15,291 bases of DNA, from assembly GCA_946887105.1 (NCBI GenBank), contig CAMPKJ010000100.1:1-15291 (forward strand). Reading direction: 5' to 3'. The notes beneath the pieces were generated by a model that had not been told where the DNA came from, did no database searches, and worked only from the letters and a program-made list of their open reading frames with translations. Below are positions 13,808 to 15,291 of the stretch, one piece after another; position 1 is the stretch's first letter, and every line of letters begins with the position of its first letter. Both the position numbers and the translations under genes were made by a program. The stretch comes from an uncultured Acidobacteriota bacterium. Its GTDB lineage: Bacteria > Acidobacteriota > Thermoanaerobaculia > Gp7-AA8.

Positions 13808-14856
13808 TCGACTGGACGAGCGCGCAATCGCACGTTCTGCTCAACCCGCGCATGCCGGCCGAGGATCAGCTGCGGCTGCGGTCGTATGTGACGGATCTGC
13901 CGGGCCATCTCTGGCTGGCGACGTCGGGCACGACCGGCGCGTTGAAACTGACAGCGTTATCCAAGGAGGCGATGCTCGCGTCCGCCGCGGCGGTGAATCG
14001 GCGCCTGCAATCGACCGCGAGTGACGTGTGGTGCTGCGTGCTGCCGGAGTTTCACGTCGGCGGCCTCGGGATTTTTGCGCGGGCGTTTCTTTCGGGCACG
14101 CGTGTGACGCGCATGCGGTGGGTTGCGCGCGAGTTTGCCGGAAATCGGGAGATGACGCTGGCGTCGGTCGTACCGGCGCAGGTGCGCGATCTCGTCGAAT
14201 CGCAACTGCCGTCGCCGCCGGAGCTGCGTGCGATCGTCGTCGGTGGGGGCGCGCTCGCGCTGTCACTGTACGACGAGGCGCGCGCGCTCGGCTGGCCTGT
14301 ACTGCCGAGTTACGGGATGACCGAAACCTGCTCCCAGGTCGCTACGGCCGGGCTCGACGCGCCCGCGTTGGTGGTCCTGGATCACGTGCAGGTGCGGACC
14401 GAGCCCGACGGCCGCGTCGCTTTACGGGGCTCATCATTACTTACGGGCTACGGAACCGAGCGCGGCTTTGTCGATCCGAAGATCGATGGTTGGTTCATCA
14501 CGGAAGACCTCGGATCGCTTGAGGGCGATATTCTTCGCATCGAAGGCAGACGCGGCGATTTCGTCAAAATCGGAGGCGAATCGGTCGAACTGGCGCGTCT
14601 GGACGCGGTCCTTGTGGCCATCGCCGGTCGTCACGCCGCGGTCATTGCAGTCGCGGATGCGCGGCTGGGCCATGTCATTCATCTCGTAGTCGATGCTTCG
14701 CTCGACCCCGATGCGGTTGCGTCTGCTTTCAACGCGCGGGTGCATCCTTTCGAGCGAGCGCGGGCGGTGCATCGGGTGGCGGAAATCCCTCGTTCGCCGC
14801 TCGGGAAACTGAGGCGTCATGAGCTCGCGAACGCCGTGTCACCGATCCTGGAATAG
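13789..14856 (+). CDS. menE: o-Succinylbenzoate-CoA ligase
   Basis: This 355-residue AMP-forming ligase activates o-succinylbenzoate to its CoA thioester. Adenylate-forming motifs are in order: P-loop LATSGTTGALK (43-53), SYGMTETCSQVAT, GWFITEDLG, IEGRRGDFVKIGGESVE (hinge) and PRSPLGKLRR with Lys340 as the adenylation lysine. It is about 100 residues shorter than the 450-490 residue enzymes of E. coli or Bacillus: the P-loop lies 45 residues in, so much of the N-terminal subdomain is missing. Similar short MenE proteins occur in Bacteroidetes. The GTG at 13789 overlaps menC by 19 bp; no better start exists before the P-loop. It is the last gene of the operon. Confidence 0.93.
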   Translation: MEDADLIDWTSAQSHVLLNPRMPAEDQLRLRSYVTDLPGHLWLATSGTTGALKLTALSKEAMLASAAAVNRRLQSTASDVWCCVLPEFHVGGLGIFARAFLSGTRVTRMRWVAREFAGNREMTLASVVPAQVRDLVESQLPSPPELRAIVVGGGALALSLYDEARALGWPVLPSYGMTETCSQVATAGLDAPALVVLDHVQVRTEPDGRVALRGSSLLTGYGTERGFVDPKIDGWFITEDLGSLEGDILRIEGRRGDFVKIGGESVELARLDAVLVAIAGRHAAVIAVADARLGHVIHLVVDASLDPDAVASAFNARVHPFERARAVHRVAEIPRSPLGKLRRHELANAVSPILE

Positions 14857-15025
14857 GACTGCCATCCATGCCGTTGTGCGTGGTCCCTGCGAGGGGAGCA
14901 GTTCTCTGAAAAACGAACGTAACTACCACGCCAGCAAAAACTTGCGGGCGCAACGGGGAGCGTCGAAATCGGGCGGAATAGGAAACGGCACGATCTAGTT
15001 GTGCAGTGTCCTGGGCGCGACGCAG
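14857..15025. other. Intergenic spacer between men operon and rRNA promoter
   Basis: I see no credible gene here. A 6-bp stem CCATGC/GCGTGG (14866-14883, loop CGTTGT, one G-T pair) lies 9 bp after the menE stop but lacks a T-tract, so it is at best a weak terminator. The rest has no recognisable motif. Confidence 0.5.
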
Positions 15026-15054
15026 TTGACAAGGTCGCGAGCGGGCCCTACAAT
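15026..15054 (+). promoter_or_regulatory. rRNA operon promoter P1
   Basis: A consensus -35 TTGACA (15026-15031) is separated by exactly 17 bp from TACAAT (15049-15054), giving 11 of 12 consensus matches and a predicted start near 15061. It is the best promoter match I found in the window. The upstream DNA is not AT-rich, so a classical UP element is not evident. Confidence 0.8.
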
Positions 15055-15178
15055 CCGCGGTCCCTGCAGTACCTCAGCAGTCCCCGATCTTTCCAAGTTT
15101 CTCAATCACAAGGTAGTTGCGTGTCCGGGTCAGCCGGAATGAGTTCGCGCCGCGACAGCGGCCTCGGAAACATTCCGC

Positions 15179-15207
15179 TTGACACGGACGAGAGGGGTCT
15201 GGCAATC
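15179..15207 (+). promoter_or_regulatory. rRNA operon promoter P2 candidate
   Basis: A second perfect TTGACA (15179-15184) is followed at 16-17 bp by GGCAAT/GCAATC (15201-15207), a weaker -10, with transcription start expected near 15213. Its place 153 bp after P1 and just before the boxA-like site fits the tandem-promoter layout of many rRNA operons. Confidence 0.5.
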
Positions 15208-15230
15208 TAGCCGCCCTTTTCGGCGAGGCC

Positions 15231-15291
15231 GGTTCTTTGACAACTGAATAGGAAAGCAACGAAGGCAAACGTGATTCCTTTGAGCGCCTGC
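15231..15291 (+). promoter_or_regulatory. rRNA operon leader with boxA-like antitermination site
   Basis: GGTTCTTTGACAACTGAATA (15231-15250) closely resembles the leader motif found upstream of 16S rRNA genes (TGTTCTTTGAAAACT in firmicutes; boxA TGCTCTTTAACA in E. coli), the binding site of NusB/NusE antitermination factors. The remaining bases to the right edge continue as leader; the 16S gene itself is not in the window but should begin shortly after it. Confidence 0.75.

Noticed and set aside
15001..15210. A 69-codon open frame between menE and the right edge
   Set aside because: It covers the rRNA promoters, has no ribosome binding site and no similarity I recognise.
14851..15255. GAATAGGAAA occurs at 14976-14985 and 15246-15255, with a shorter GAATAGGA at 14851
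   Set aside because: Ten-base matches of this kind could be chance; no symmetry or regular spacing supports a functional repeat.
1..15291. CRISPR arrays, tRNA genes, transposases, phage or toxin-antitoxin genes
   Set aside because: Looked for on both strands; no spaced repeats, cloverleaf segments or mobile-element proteins were seen. Gene content is core biosynthesis.

Overview
The window is high-GC bacterial chromosome with ordinary housekeeping biosynthesis and almost no spacer DNA. The outer-membrane beta-barrel protein, the complete classical (MenF-type) menaquinone gene set, the fused aspartokinase-homoserine dehydrogenase, the stand-alone SWIB protein and one copy of the 'CPERSRR'-type intergenic repeat fit a Gram-negative, menaquinone-using soil or groundwater lineage. 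My guess is Acidobacteriota or a neighbouring phylum. That placement is inference; no rRNA sequence proper is visible.

Layout. (1) 1-1147, plus strand: a three-copy 8-bp repeat, a secreted NTF2-like protein and a PmtA/KsgA-like SAM methyltransferase. (2) 1152-2083: a small outer-membrane barrel protein on the minus strand, diverging from a SWIB-domain protein that ends in a textbook UUCG-loop terminator. (3) 2139-2480: a regulator made only of an AraC-type DNA-binding domain. (4) 2505-7173, minus strand: thrA-thrB-thrC, converting aspartate to threonine and joined by two ATGA stop/start overlaps. (5) 7249-7545, plus strand: an ArsR-family repressor divergent from thrA across a short region whose palindrome overlaps both promoters. 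(6) 7550-8251, minus strand: menG/ubiE, the last methylation of menaquinone. (7) 8266-14856, plus strand: menF-menD(N)-menD(C)-menH-menB-menA-menC-menE, tightly packed and mostly overlapping. (8) 14857-15291: no gene; the far half holds two sigma-70 promoters and the boxA-like antitermination leader of a ribosomal RNA operon whose 16S gene must start just past the right edge.

How the genes work together. MenF makes isochorismate, MenD adds the succinyl-semialdehyde unit, MenH eliminates pyruvate, MenC dehydrates to o-succinylbenzoate, MenE makes the CoA thioester, MenB closes the naphthoate ring, MenA prenylates and MenG methylates. The DHNA-CoA thioesterase is not in the window.

The most notable observation is that MenD, normally one polypeptide of about 550 residues, is encoded as two overlapping genes split at the boundary between the PYR domain and the rest, with the recognisable catalytic residues kept but distributed over both products. 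The other men enzymes are also unusually short, MenH most of all. The second interesting locus is the arsR/thrA divergent region, where promoter, operator and start codons are superimposed and the mRNAs look leaderless.
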